Assembly (NCBI GenBank): GCA_022496185.1 | Contig: WTXG01000305.1 | Coordinates: 1-39,954 of the forward strand | Direction of reading: 5' to 3' | Length of the DNA stretch: 39,954 bases | Origin: Multifurca ochricompacta | Lineage: Eukaryota > Basidiomycota > Agaricomycetes > Russulales > Russulaceae | In this document: positions 32,972 through 39,954 of the stretch, one piece after another | Position numbering within the stretch: position 1 is the stretch's first letter | Layout: every line of letters starts with the position of its first letter | Notes under the pieces: generated by a model | The model's input: the letters and a program-made list of their open reading frames with translations, nothing else | What the model was told of the DNA's origin: nothing | Databases searched by the model: none | Made by a program: the position numbers and the translations under genes

Positions 32972-33172
32972 TAGTCGTTCTAGCAAATGTCATTTTCCTG
33001 ATGCATGTGCACAAGGTGAAGTCGAGCAGCGATGCTAAGTCCTGCCACAAGTCTCTGGGGTTGAAGTTCCTTTAAGGTGCGGCTTAAAGGTTTCAAGTGG
33101 AAGATTCAAAACAATGAAGTAAGTCCCAAAGCACCTGTACATCAGGAAAATGACATATTGCTAGATTGACTA
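32972..33172. repeat. Fold-back sequence enclosing an inverted relic of A-type LTR
   Basis: About 32 bp at 32972-33003 returns as an imperfect inverted repeat at 33140-33172, including a perfect 16-bp core TGTCATTTTCCTGATG. The loop (33005-33139) resembles, in reverse orientation, positions 27086-27215 of element A's LTR; shared blocks include TAAGTCCTGCCACAAG and TCGAGCAGCGA. It is therefore an old LTR fragment inside a fold-back structure. Confidence 0.5.
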
Positions 33173-33516
33173 GTGCTAGCCATTCTAGCCCTTCAAGCAC
33201 TTTAAATTCAAAAGTAGCTCTAGCAAACATGTCTTCACACCTAGATCTAGTTTTTTCAATCCAGAGCTAGTTCTATTCCTTTTCTGGATTCACTTTTATT
33301 TTTTTCTTACTCCAATTTTCACATTAAAAATACAAATCTATTATAATATCTATACTAATACACTGAACTGGCCCATCACATACACAAATTTAAACTAAAT
33401 GGGCCAAATACAACCAGGGTCCTGGGAGTTGTCCAAAGTGAAAAAAAAGAAAACAAAAGACATTAGCTGTTATGTTCAAAGCTCAGTTCAATAGGTTTTT
33501 AGAAATAGTTTGGGTG
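33173..33516. other. AT-rich non-coding stretch proximal to the telomere repeats
   Basis: I see no gene here. It has T-runs, repeated CTAG-containing words and an A-run at 33443. It is the last non-telomeric sequence before the first TTTAGGG block. Confidence 0.5.
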
Positions 33517-33544
33517 TTTAGGGTTTAGGGTTTAGGGTTTAGGG
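33517..33544 (+). repeat. Interstitial telomere block, four TTTAGGG units
   Basis: Four perfect heptamers in the same orientation as the chromosome-end array. The last unit runs straight into element E' (TTTAGGG then AGGAATTT). It most simply marks a former chromosome end. Confidence 0.95.
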
Positions 33545-34480
33545 AGGAATTTATAAAAAAACTACTAGTCAGGGGAGGATGACTAATCAACAAAAAAGGA
33601 AACCCAGGATGTACTTGGGGTGATGAGGGAAACACCACCGTCCCAATAGTTTCGCTTATATGCTCTTCAGCATCTGGGTTTGAAACTGAGTTTGAACCTA
33701 TTTTTTCCATGAGGCCTTTTTGCTATTGGCCGATAAGGAATTTCACACGTTGTCACGGATTTGATGTGGGTCGGACGGAGTCCGAGGTGGGTCAATTTGA
33801 AATCGGAGGTCCGGCCCGGTCGGGCCGAGATCCGGGGGCGCCGGAGCGCCCATGTGGGGCGGTAGCCCCACATCAAAAGCCGGACCCGACTGATCGGAGT
33901 GGTCCCGAGTCATGGGGAATCCCCAGGGAATCGCATTTCCCCATTTTCAAATTGCAAGGCACAGAAGCCAGGGGAAGGCACTGCTCCCATGGAATTTTAT
34001 CCAAGCATTAGTATCTGTGTACCAACCTTGCAAAAGACACCATTAATGGTAGAACTTACCCAGATCCCTATGGAGATTTGAAGCACATGTATCTGAAACA
34101 GAAGATCAAGATACAGGGCCAGGAACGAATTCTCACACCTGTCATGGAGTGGGAGAATTATGTCAGGAGACAATGTCATCGTCCTTATCTTTGCCAAGAC
34201 AATCAGTCAGCAAGACATGTGATTTCCCTATCTAAGCGCCCGGTAGATCGGCCGAAGCTGATTACTTAGCAGAAAAGAAGGTTCGATCACGTGACTTGTA
34301 GGGTGACGTCATGAAAAGGCTAGATTTGGAGTCATGTGACTTATCCCAGGATCACGTGACCTGGCTTATGAATCTGCCAAACCCCACGGTCACGTGACTT
34401 CATCGTGACTGCTAATCACGTGATGAGAATTATACTCGGCATGTCATATGACCAAACCTGTGTTAGGATTAGGTTTAGGG
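33545..34480 (-). mobile_element. E': partial telomere-associated Penelope-like element, 5' portion only
   Basis: Apparently identical to 38907-39763 of element E apart from a 79-nt segment present only here. It holds the E leader, the hairpin run (33771-33873), the CACGTG cluster (34288-34422) and the first codons from the upstream ATG at 33710. It stops where the full copy would continue toward ORF1 and the RT. Its 3' edge abuts (TTTAGGG)4, its 5' edge runs into degenerate telomere repeats. Since the distal end matches E and the proximal part is absent, it is a copy lacking its 3' portion, not the 5' truncation usual for retroelements. Confidence 0.9.
33981..34059 (-). other. Leader intron retained in E' and absent from E
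   Basis: On the minus strand the 79-nt segment begins GTAAGT, ends GAGCAG and contains the branch-point consensus TACTAAT. At the matching place E has ATCTGG joined directly to TGCCTT (39340/39341), the exact product of splicing. This shows an RNA intermediate for E. Confidence 0.9.
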
Positions 34481-34514
34481 TTATTTAGGGTTGAGGGTTA
34501 GGTTTAGGTTCTAC
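34464..34514 (+). repeat. Degenerate telomere repeats between E' and E
   Basis: Mixed units (TTAGG, ATTAGG, TTTAGGG, TTATTTAGGG, TTGAGGG, TTAGG, TTTAGG) in chromosome-end orientation. The first 17 bases match the 5' junction of E at 39747-39763. This looks like a former telomere onto which E was added. Confidence 0.8.
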
Positions 34515-35052
34515 CAAACCGTTTACATCAAAGTCCCTTAGCGATTAAGCATAGGACTGGACTCACTAGGGCGGTTTAGGGTTCTAGGACTCAGGGTCGC
34601 CAGTGGTTAGTATGTCTGTTGCCAGATCATTGCTAGAGAGTCACGTACCGCAACAGTACGGTTCAATTTTATTTGCCATGAAACATCCTGGCAAAGTAGA
34701 GGGGAAGAGTCGCACCGGCTTACATAATATGTTTTAGACGGCATTCGGGAGCACAACTAAGATCGACAGCGCGAAGCATGAAGTTCGAAGAAGTTACCCT
34801 ACCGAATGAATGAAGCTACTGCATACAGACAGAGCCTAAGCGACTGATACTCAGCCAATCATGTAGTTACTGGAATACAGCATAATCCCGTTATAGCAAT
34901 ATGGGCTTTCGCGCCGCTCTGAGAGACGGACTGCTACAATAACCCCACTAAGGTCGGGTACTCATTTCCAGAGGTCACGTGACCGTAAGAAGCGTTCAGA
35001 TGACTGTGCAACGGCCATTCCATACTAGAGAGGTCGGCTGTGATTGCACTGC
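34515..35052 (-). other. Element E 3' untranslated region
   Basis: 538 nt after the RT stop codon. It contains a lone telomere-like GGTTTAGGGTTCTAGG near 34571 and one GTCACGTGAC near 34973. No hammerhead core (CTGANGA with GAAA) was found by eye on the sense strand. No second copy is available to fix the exact 3' end. Confidence 0.6.
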
Positions 35053-38000
35053 TTACTTTCCACCTCTACCCCAGGTCCTTATGCTACCATAATTACTGGG
35101 GCCAGGTGAAGTCCTATAACGTTTAGCCACATGCTCTACTTCTTGATCAGAATCAGTATCAGGTGATCTTGGGCGCTTATTGGCCACTGGATCGCGAACT
35201 AGTGTGTTAACGTCATGAAGAACGCTATCTCTGAGCCGCTCATGGAGCGTGTCAGTTTCCTGTAACTCATCAATAGCTAGGACTTCTATGTTATTTAAGA
35301 CTGTTTTTTTCCAAAGATTGGTGATGTCGAGCAAATTCCTGGTTCTTTTCCTGGATAGCAAGACTTTAAAGTCAAGGATATTGGTCTTTCTTACGTCAGG
35401 GATCATGTACCCCCCTACATCATGTAGTGGAGCCTCAAGGGAGTATGTTCTCCAATCACCCAAAGGCGCAGGAAAGTCGACACTAAAGTCACCTGACTCA
35501 GCTTTATCTAGCCAAGTACGCCAATAACCAAATATTACTTCGCCTAATTCATGGGCGTTAAAATAATTCCATGCCATATTATATTCACTTTTCATAACAA
35601 GCAAATCAGAGCTCTGTACCGGTTTGTCCAGAAGCCGGTTTTCCCATCTAAGCTGTAAGTTATTTTTTAACCACATGTGAACATGGTCGACTGGATATCC
35701 TCTATGAATATAGAGTGCAACCAGCGCTCTCATAGCCTCAATGTAGTGATCAAATTTACTACAAAGGACTGCCAGTCTAGACATCTCACCTAAAAAGGTG
35801 CCCCTTTTAACATCATAGGGGTGAGCAGATATCCATGGAATTCTTTCTTGATGGTTGCCACTTTTGCGGTAGGGCATGTATTCCAGTTTTAAGTCACGTG
35901 ACTTGTAAAGGAACATGTCCAGGAACGGTTGCGAGAAGCCGGGTGGCGCCCATTCTATTACACAATTATCATATTTTATAAGAGAGCTTAGTAGATTAAG
36001 CGCCGACTCTTCATTATCAGCGTAAACTATAGCTAAGCAGTCATCAATATAGCGTCCATAAAATGCAATTTGTGGATGCTCAAGGACTTTAGCGCGTCTT
36101 TCAAAATAATATCCATAAAGATTAGCTAAATCAGGTGAATCAGCCACACCCATGGCGAGGCCATTAAGCTGTTCATAGATTTTTCCTTGGAATTGTGTAA
36201 CCAGTTGAGTATTGCCCACAATTAAGGCTCTTTTAAAGAGGTCCTGCACGGCTAAGTGCTGTGGTTGGTCATGTGACGCAATATTCCAGTAGTGCTCCAT
36301 ATATAATTCAAAGACGAAATCAATGCACTTCATTAATGGAATATTTGGATAAAAAGCGACGACATCTCCAGTGCATAAATACCATTTGCGACTGGAGTCA
36401 ATATTCAGCTGACTTAATTTTTGCGCCAAATCTTTGGTTCCGTGTAGTACGGTATTGGCGGCCCGAATAATGGGCTTAAGTTTTTTAGAGACGTATTTAG
36501 CCGCCGGGTTCATAACTGCCGAGTGGCAAGGTATAATGGGTCGCATTTTAGTGGGAACCTTATGAATTTTAGGTATCCCATAAAATACAGGTATATGGTG
36601 CGACCGTCCCGTTGGTGTAATTTTAGACCGCAAAAAAGCAGCTAATGTCCCTTCAAAGTGGACATGTGTGTTGGCAATGGCGGCCAATTCACGCATTTCT
36701 CCACATTTTTGGTCAAGTATCAGGTGAGCTTCATATTTATTTAGCTCCTTATAGTCATTGACATTAGAGAGGATGTCCTGACACTTCTCTATGATCCAGG
36801 TCCTCTTGGACACCGCTATGCCCAAGTTCTTGTCAGTACCTGTAACTACTAAATCGTTATCAGATAAGAACTTTGAAATGGAGCCAACTTTGGGAATAAG
36901 AGGTTGAATGGTAGGACTCAAAGTATGACTGTCAGGGACTTTGGACATCGCCTCATTGACGAAGATCCGTCCTCTGACTAGGCCCATTTCTAAATAGAGC
37001 GGTAGTGTTGGTGGCTTTTTGTTAGATACAGGGGCCACATCGTAGTCTGGATCATAGACTTCCCCTTCATTACCATTAAGCATGAACTGCAATCGCCATC
37101 TTAGGCGTCGCTGAAAGTCCATCCATGAAGCCGCAATGAGCTTCTTATTGGTAGGTTGGTGGAACATGTATTTTCCTCCAACACTTAATTGGTAACTGAT
37201 CTCCCTTGGAACGGAGACTCCAGTAGACAAATGTACGTATTGTTGATACTGGGCATTCTGCAAAAATTCCAAGTCGCAGTGTATCAATATATATTTAATT
37301 GCCTCTGGAGCAGGCAATAGTAGCAAGACGTCGGGTATAGACTTCGGATCGGCAAGCCAAAGAGTGCCGATGCTCACAATTTTCGAAGTCACGTGATTTC
37401 GCACGTGATTAGTCACGTGATCCGAGACGTGATCACTCACGTGACCGGTCACGTGACAAGGCACGTGAACCAGTGGCGTTGTAGAAGGCACGTGACTTTT
37501 CACACCGTCACGTGACTTAAATCGACTTAGTCGTTTTCTGCAATACAAACACCGTGCAAAATCACAATTATATAATGCCGGATTGCCGCCGGCGCCGGCT
37601 GTGCCGATTACATAATCAGGCACCACACCTCCTTCACATATGACATCATTACATAAAGTAGCTACTTGGGGGTTTCTTGGGCCTTCTTGCCCTTCCCCTT
37701 GCCCTGACCTTTGCCCTTGCCTTTGCCCTTCTTGCCTTTGCCCTTTCTGGATAGTATGTAAGCTACACCCAGGGCAGACTTGAATTTGAAAGGAGGAGGG
37801 ACATACTTCTTGGGTCCATCCTTGAGCTCTGCAAGCTTCTTTGCATTGGCTTGCTTCTGGTTCTGATTGCCACCCTTCTATAAAGAAGTCAGCAATATCC
37901 TGATATGTCTTTGCAAGACTTACATCTTTCTTGTCAGGTTTACCAGAGGTCTGCTTGCCCTTGGCCTTTCCCTTACCCTTCTTCTTCTGTTTCTTGCCAG

Positions 38001-38847
38001 AAGGGGTTAGGCCAGAGGCTTTCATGCTAGCTTTGATCTGCTTCTCTATGAGCTCCTTTATGGAGTTTGGATCATTACTCATAATTTGATCAGCAGAGGC
38101 TGTTGCAGCAGCAGCCAGATCCTTCTTTTTCTGGATCTTCCTTTGCATGATAACATCCTTGGCTCTCACCATGGATATAACCCTTTCTGCATAAACCACT
38201 GAATCTTGTTGCATGTTGGCAGCATGCTTCAGGGCAGCAGGGGAAGGTACCCATTTATCCAGTACCTCCCTTTCCTCATCTAGTCTAAAGACAGGGATCT
38301 GGTGGCTTGTGAGCACACTCTCAGACCTCTTGGTCACAATGGACCTCATGTGGGTATAAAGGTAGACAGGCTCAATGCTCTTTTCCAGGTGTGCCACCTC
38401 ATCAGCCTTGGCTTTAATGGATTCCTCCAAGCACTTAATCTGATACTCAGTGTGAGCTTTCCTAAGGCTCTCCTGATGGGCAGCAGCTTCAGCCTTGGAC
38501 TTATAGTCCTTGGTGAACTGGACAACAGGTGGGTTAGACCTGAGGTGAGCAGGGATGGTGCCAACTGAATGGCAGTGCCTCCACTTTGCCAGAGTGTTGG
38601 AGGCACCCACCAGTCTCTCCATATGGTTTTGTAAATCATGGAGAGCTTCAGTCAGCACTGCCTTATAGTCAGAGGGGATGAGGGCTACTAACTCTGACAT
38701 GTTGTTGGTACCCAAGATTGCATAGTGCCTTTGATCCCTAAGAATGTCTTCAGAAGGGTGGACTCCCTCTTGCAGGGCAGCAAAAACTTGGCTCATGCTG
38801 GTTGCAGCAGGGGACAGGGCTCTGATGAAGGAGGTAGTAGCAGACAT
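35053..38847 (-). CDS. Penelope-like RT, read as one frame with ORF1 when the 46-nt intron is kept
   Basis: A continuous 1264-codon frame from the likely start MSATTSFIRALSP (38847); an upstream Met at 39072 would add 75 residues. The RT fingers/palm are clear: TGTDKNLGIAVSKRTW, FYGIPKIHKVPTKMRPIIP (Penelope-type 'PKIHK'), GDVVAFYPNIP (motif A), LNGLAMGVADSPDLANLY (motif B), YGRYIDDCLAIV (motif C, catalytic YIDD near 36045) and FSQPFLDMFLY. After the RT and thumb the protein ends in a basic tail with no GIY-YIG domain. Its N-terminal third is ORF1, followed by the ORF1 tail read in an alternative frame. A repetitive HVTxHVSDHV segment is encoded by the CACGTG cluster. If ORF1 is spliced, the RT must start elsewhere; the first Met before the RT is at 37167 (704 codons). 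Confidence 0.88.
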   Translation of the reverse strand: MSATTSFIRALSPAATSMSQVFAALQEGVHPSEDILRDQRHYAILGTNNMSELVALIPSDYKAVLTEALHDLQNHMERLVGASNTLAKWRHCHSVGTIPAHLRSNPPVVQFTKDYKSKAEAAAHQESLRKAHTEYQIKCLEESIKAKADEVAHLEKSIEPVYLYTHMRSIVTKRSESVLTSHQIPVFRLDEEREVLDKWVPSPAALKHAANMQQDSVVYAERVISMVRAKDVIMQRKIQKKKDLAAAATASADQIMSNDPNSIKELIEKQIKASMKASGLTPSGKKQKKKGKGKAKGKQTSGKPDKKDVSLAKTYQDIADFFIEGWQSEPEASQCKEACRAQGWTQEVCPSSFQIQVCPGCSLHTIQKGQRQEGQRQGQRSGQGEGQEGPRNPQVATLCNDVICEGGVVPDYVIGTAGAGGNPALYNCDFARCLYCRKRLSRFKSRDGVKSHVPSTTPLVHVPCHVTGHVSDHVSDHVTNHVRNHVTSKIVSIGTLWLADPKSIPDVLLLLPAPEAIKYILIHCDLEFLQNAQYQQYVHLSTGVSVPREISYQLSVGGKYMFHQPTNKKLIAASWMDFQRRLRWRLQFMLNGNEGEVYDPDYDVAPVSNKKPPTLPLYLEMGLVRGRIFVNEAMSKVPDSHTLSPTIQPLIPKVGSISKFLSDNDLVVTGTDKNLGIAVSKRTWIIEKCQDILSNVNDYKELNKYEAHLILDQKCGEMRELAAIANTHVHFEGTLAAFLRSKITPTGRSHHIPVFYGIPKIHKVPTKMRPIIPCHSAVMNPAAKYVSKKLKPIIRAANTVLHGTKDLAQKLSQLNIDSSRKWYLCTGDVVAFYPNIPLMKCIDFVFELYMEHYWNIASHDQPQHLAVQDLFKRALIVGNTQLVTQFQGKIYEQLNGLAMGVADSPDLANLYGYYFERRAKVLEHPQIAFYGRYIDDCLAIVYADNEESALNLLSSLIKYDNCVIEWAPPGFSQPFLDMFLYKSRDLKLEYMPYRKSGNHQERIPWISAHPYDVKRGTFLGEMSRLAVLCSKFDHYIEAMRALVALYIHRGYPVDHVHMWLKNNLQLRWENRLLDKPVQSSDLLVMKSEYNMAWNYFNAHELGEVIFGYWRTWLDKAESGDFSVDFPAPLGDWRTYSLEAPLHDVGGYMIPDVRKTNILDFKVLLSRKRTRNLLDITNLWKKTVLNNIEVLAIDELQETDTLHERLRDSVLHDVNTLVRDPVANKRPRSPDTDSDQEVEHVAKRYRTSPGPSNYGSIRTWGRGGK
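37390..37514. promoter_or_regulatory. Internal CACGTG cluster between ORF1 stop and RT domain
   Basis: Eight CACGTG hexamers plus one GACGTG in 125 bp, most within (G/T)CACGTGA. CACGTG is the E-box bound by bHLH factors such as Cbf1 and Pho4. The cluster lies just downstream of the spliced ORF1 stop and upstream of the first RT-proximal Met (37167), so an internal promoter for the RT is possible. It is also translated in the fused frame as repeating HVxxHV. Confidence 0.55.
37662..38847 (-). CDS. Element E ORF1-like protein (spliced form)
   Basis: Joining 38847-37924 to 37877-37662 gives 380 codons including the stop; counted from the upstream Met at 39072 it is 455. The middle is strongly helical and charged (KSKAEAAAHQESLRKAHTEY, then IKAKADEVAHLEKSIE). 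A basic tract follows (KKQKKKGKGKAKGKQ). After the intron come KGGNQNQKQANAKKLAEL, the conserved-looking YVPPPFKFKSALGVAY, and a second Lys/Gly tail (RKGKGKKGKGKGKGQGKGKG) ending AQETPK. The regular KG pattern on both sides of the intron argues that the spliced frame is the selected one. An RNA-binding or particle role is plausible but not shown. No enzymatic motif. Confidence 0.72.
37878..37923 (-). other. 46-nt intron at the ORF1 3' end, kept in the genomic copy
   Basis: On the minus strand GTAAGT ... TTGCTGAC ... TTTATAG, with a good donor, branch point and acceptor. Its length is not a multiple of three. Spliced, ORF1 continues in a Lys-rich frame to TAG 37664-37662. Unspliced, the frame stays open into the RT. 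Confidence 0.72.
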
Positions 38848-39072
38848 GGTGATAAGACAACTACAAAGGGGGGGATGGGGCTGAAGTGTAGTTAAGAAGT
38901 TTAGAGAGGAATTTATAAAAAAACTACTAGTCAGGGGAGGATGACTAATCAACAAAAAAGGAAACCCAGGATGTACTTGGGGTGATGAGGGAAACACCAC
39001 CGTCCCAATAGTTTCGCTTATATGCTCTTCAGCATCTGGGTTTGAAACTGAGTTTGAACCTATTTTTTCCAT

Positions 39073-39756
39073 GAGGCCTTTTTGCTATTGGCCGATAAGG
39101 AATTTCACACGTTGTCACGGATTTGATGTGGGTCGGACGGAGTCCGAGGTGGGTCAATTTGAAATCGGAGGTCCGGCCCGGTCGGGCCGAGATCCGGGGG
39201 CGCCGGAGCGCCCATGTGGGGCGGTAGCCCCACATCAAAAGCCGGACCCGACTGATCGGAGTGGTCCCGAGTCATGGGGAATCCCCAGGGAATCGCATTT
39301 CCCCATTTTCAAATTGCAAGGCACAGAAGCCAGGGGAAGGCACCAGATCCCTATGGAGATTTGAAGCACATGTATCTGAAACAGAAGATCAAGATACAGG
39401 GCCAGGAACGAATTCTCACACCTGTCATGGAGTGGGAGAATTATGTCAGGAGACAATGTCATCGTCCTTATCTTTGCCAAGACAATCAGTCAGCAAGACA
39501 TGTGATTTCCCTATCTAAGCGCCCGGTAGATCGGCCGAAGCTGATTACTTAGCAGAAAAGAAGGTTCGATCACGTGACTTGTAGGGTGACGTCATGAAAA
39601 GGCTAGATTTGGAGTCATGTGACTTATCCCAGGATCACGTGACCTGGCTTATGAATCTGCCAAACCCCACGGTCACGTGACTTCATCGTGACTGCTAATC
39701 ACGTGATGAGAATTATACTCGGCATGTCATATGACCAAACCTGTGTTAGGATTAGG
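39073..39756 (-). promoter_or_regulatory. Element E 5' leader / promoter region
   Basis: The leader joins the telomere array directly. From the telomere inward: CACGTG hexamers at 39700, 39674, 39636 and 39571 with one CATGTG between; the spliced intron scar at 39340/39341; and four perfect hairpins at 39133-39235. Short upstream ORFs occur (for example 39235-39480 and 39029-39238 on the minus strand) but look like chance. No TATA box was recognised. Confidence 0.6.
39133..39235 (-). other. Run of four perfect hairpins in the element E leader
   Basis: Stems without mismatch: 39133-39147 (6 bp, 3-nt loop), 39174-39189 (6 bp, 4-nt loop), 39198-39213 (6 bp, 4-nt loop) and 39214-39235 (9 bp, 4-nt loop). 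On the RNA strand the third has the loop C(UCCG)G, a UNCG tetraloop. The identical run is present in E' at 33771-33873. The role could be translational or a packaging signal; this is inference. Confidence 0.75.
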
Positions 39757-39954
39757 TTTAGGGTTTAGGGTTTAGGGTTTAGGGTTTAGGGTTTAGGGTT
39801 TAGGGTTTAGGGTTTAGGGTTTAGGGTTTAGGGTTTAGGGTTTAGGGTTTAGGGTTTAGGGTTTAGGGTTTAGGGTTTAGGGTTTAGGGTTTAGGGTTTA
39901 GGGTTTAGGGTTTAGGTTTAGGGTTTAGGGTTTAGGGGTTTATCTTAGGGTTAG
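39757..39954 (+). repeat. Chromosome-end telomere array, TTTAGGG
   Basis: Twenty-two perfect TTTAGGG heptamers (39757-39910), then a few irregular units (TTTAGG, TTTAGGGG, TTTATC, TTAGGG) up to the edge of the window. The G-rich strand runs 5' to 3' toward the right, as expected for the right-hand end of a chromosome. The irregular last 40 bases may be read-end error. Confidence 0.97.

Larger units (their letters stand above)
34515..39756 (-). mobile_element. E: telomere-associated, endonuclease-lacking Penelope-like retroelement
   Basis: About 5.2 kb on the minus strand, 5' end facing the chromosome end and directly capped by (TTTAGGG)n; 3' end next to the older telomere block. It encodes a Lys-rich ORF1-like protein and a Penelope-type reverse transcriptase without a GIY-YIG endonuclease. 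Position, orientation and missing endonuclease fit the Athena/Coprina class (Coprina is the fungal branch), thought to prime reverse transcription on exposed telomere 3' ends. The coding frame has no lesion, so the copy is probably recent and possibly active. Confidence 0.9.

Noticed and set aside
38970..38995. Hammerhead-like GGTGATGAGGGAAAC, because Penelope elements often carry hammerhead ribozymes
   Set aside because: It is on the antisense strand, lacks CTGANGA exactly and has no stem II; no true core was found on the sense strand.
39029..39480. Minus-strand ORFs in the element E leader (69 and 81 codons)
   Set aside because: They overlap the hairpin run and intron scar, differ between E' and E, and lack protein-like features.
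1..39954. Bacterial features, tRNA, rRNA or CRISPR
   Set aside because: Nothing of the kind is visible; the repeats are LTRs, telomere units and retroelement copies.

Overview
This window looks like the end of a chromosome from a filamentous basidiomycete, most likely an Agaricomycete. The evidence is a Plavaka-type transposase gene with eight introns of 47-66 nt, nested chromodomain Ty3/gypsy retrotransposons of fungal type, a Penelope-like retroelement without an endonuclease, and a terminal (TTTAGGG)n array running off the right edge. I see no host housekeeping gene, tRNA, rRNA or CRISPR array. Species cannot be told from this sequence.

Positions 1-27329 are four LTR retrotransposons nested like Russian dolls, each flanked by a 5-bp target duplication. 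Element A (+; 1-975 and 24279-27329) is the outermost and runs off the left edge. Element B (+; 976-24273, target CCAAG) split A's integrase. Element D (-; 1344-17186, target TATTG) sits in B's 5' LTR. Element C (+; 1912-10287, target GACGG) sits in D's 3' LTR. LTR divergence falls from outside to inside (B about 9 substitutions plus 3 indels, D about 5 plus 1, C 2 in 911 bp), matching the nesting order. B and D belong to one family and carry, after gag and pol, a third ORF of 1188 nt with four zinc knuckles. A has a different post-pol ORF. B, C and D all show a Tf1-like self-priming signature: a 10-11 nt sequence about 34 nt after the LTR TATA box is exactly complementary to the primer-binding site. 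Nearly all LTR differences are CpG transitions and the in-frame nonsense codons are all TGA, which points to cytosine methylation followed by deamination.

Positions 27330-33516 hold a divergent pair: a small 'TRKAN' hypothetical gene (-) and a Plavaka transposase (+) whose nine-exon model gives 941 codons once one 1-nt insertion is discounted; it also has one TGA. A fold-back sequence containing an inverted piece of A-type LTR follows.

Positions 33517-39954 are the chromosome end proper. They read: four TTTAGGG units, a partial Penelope-like element E', degenerate telomere repeats, an apparently complete Penelope-like element E, then the terminal array. Both elements point their 5' end toward the telomere, as known for endonuclease-deficient Athena/Coprina-type elements that prime on telomeric 3' overhangs. 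E' keeps a canonical 79-nt leader intron that E has lost exactly, so E passed through a spliced RNA. E still retains a 46-nt intron whose removal would end ORF1 at 454 codons, while its retention keeps one frame open from ORF1 into the reverse transcriptase. The E' junction looks like internal priming by a telomeric GTTTAGGG end. The leader has four consecutive perfect hairpins, and CACGTG clusters precede both ORF1 and the RT region. This telomere-capping retroelement is the most interesting system in the window.
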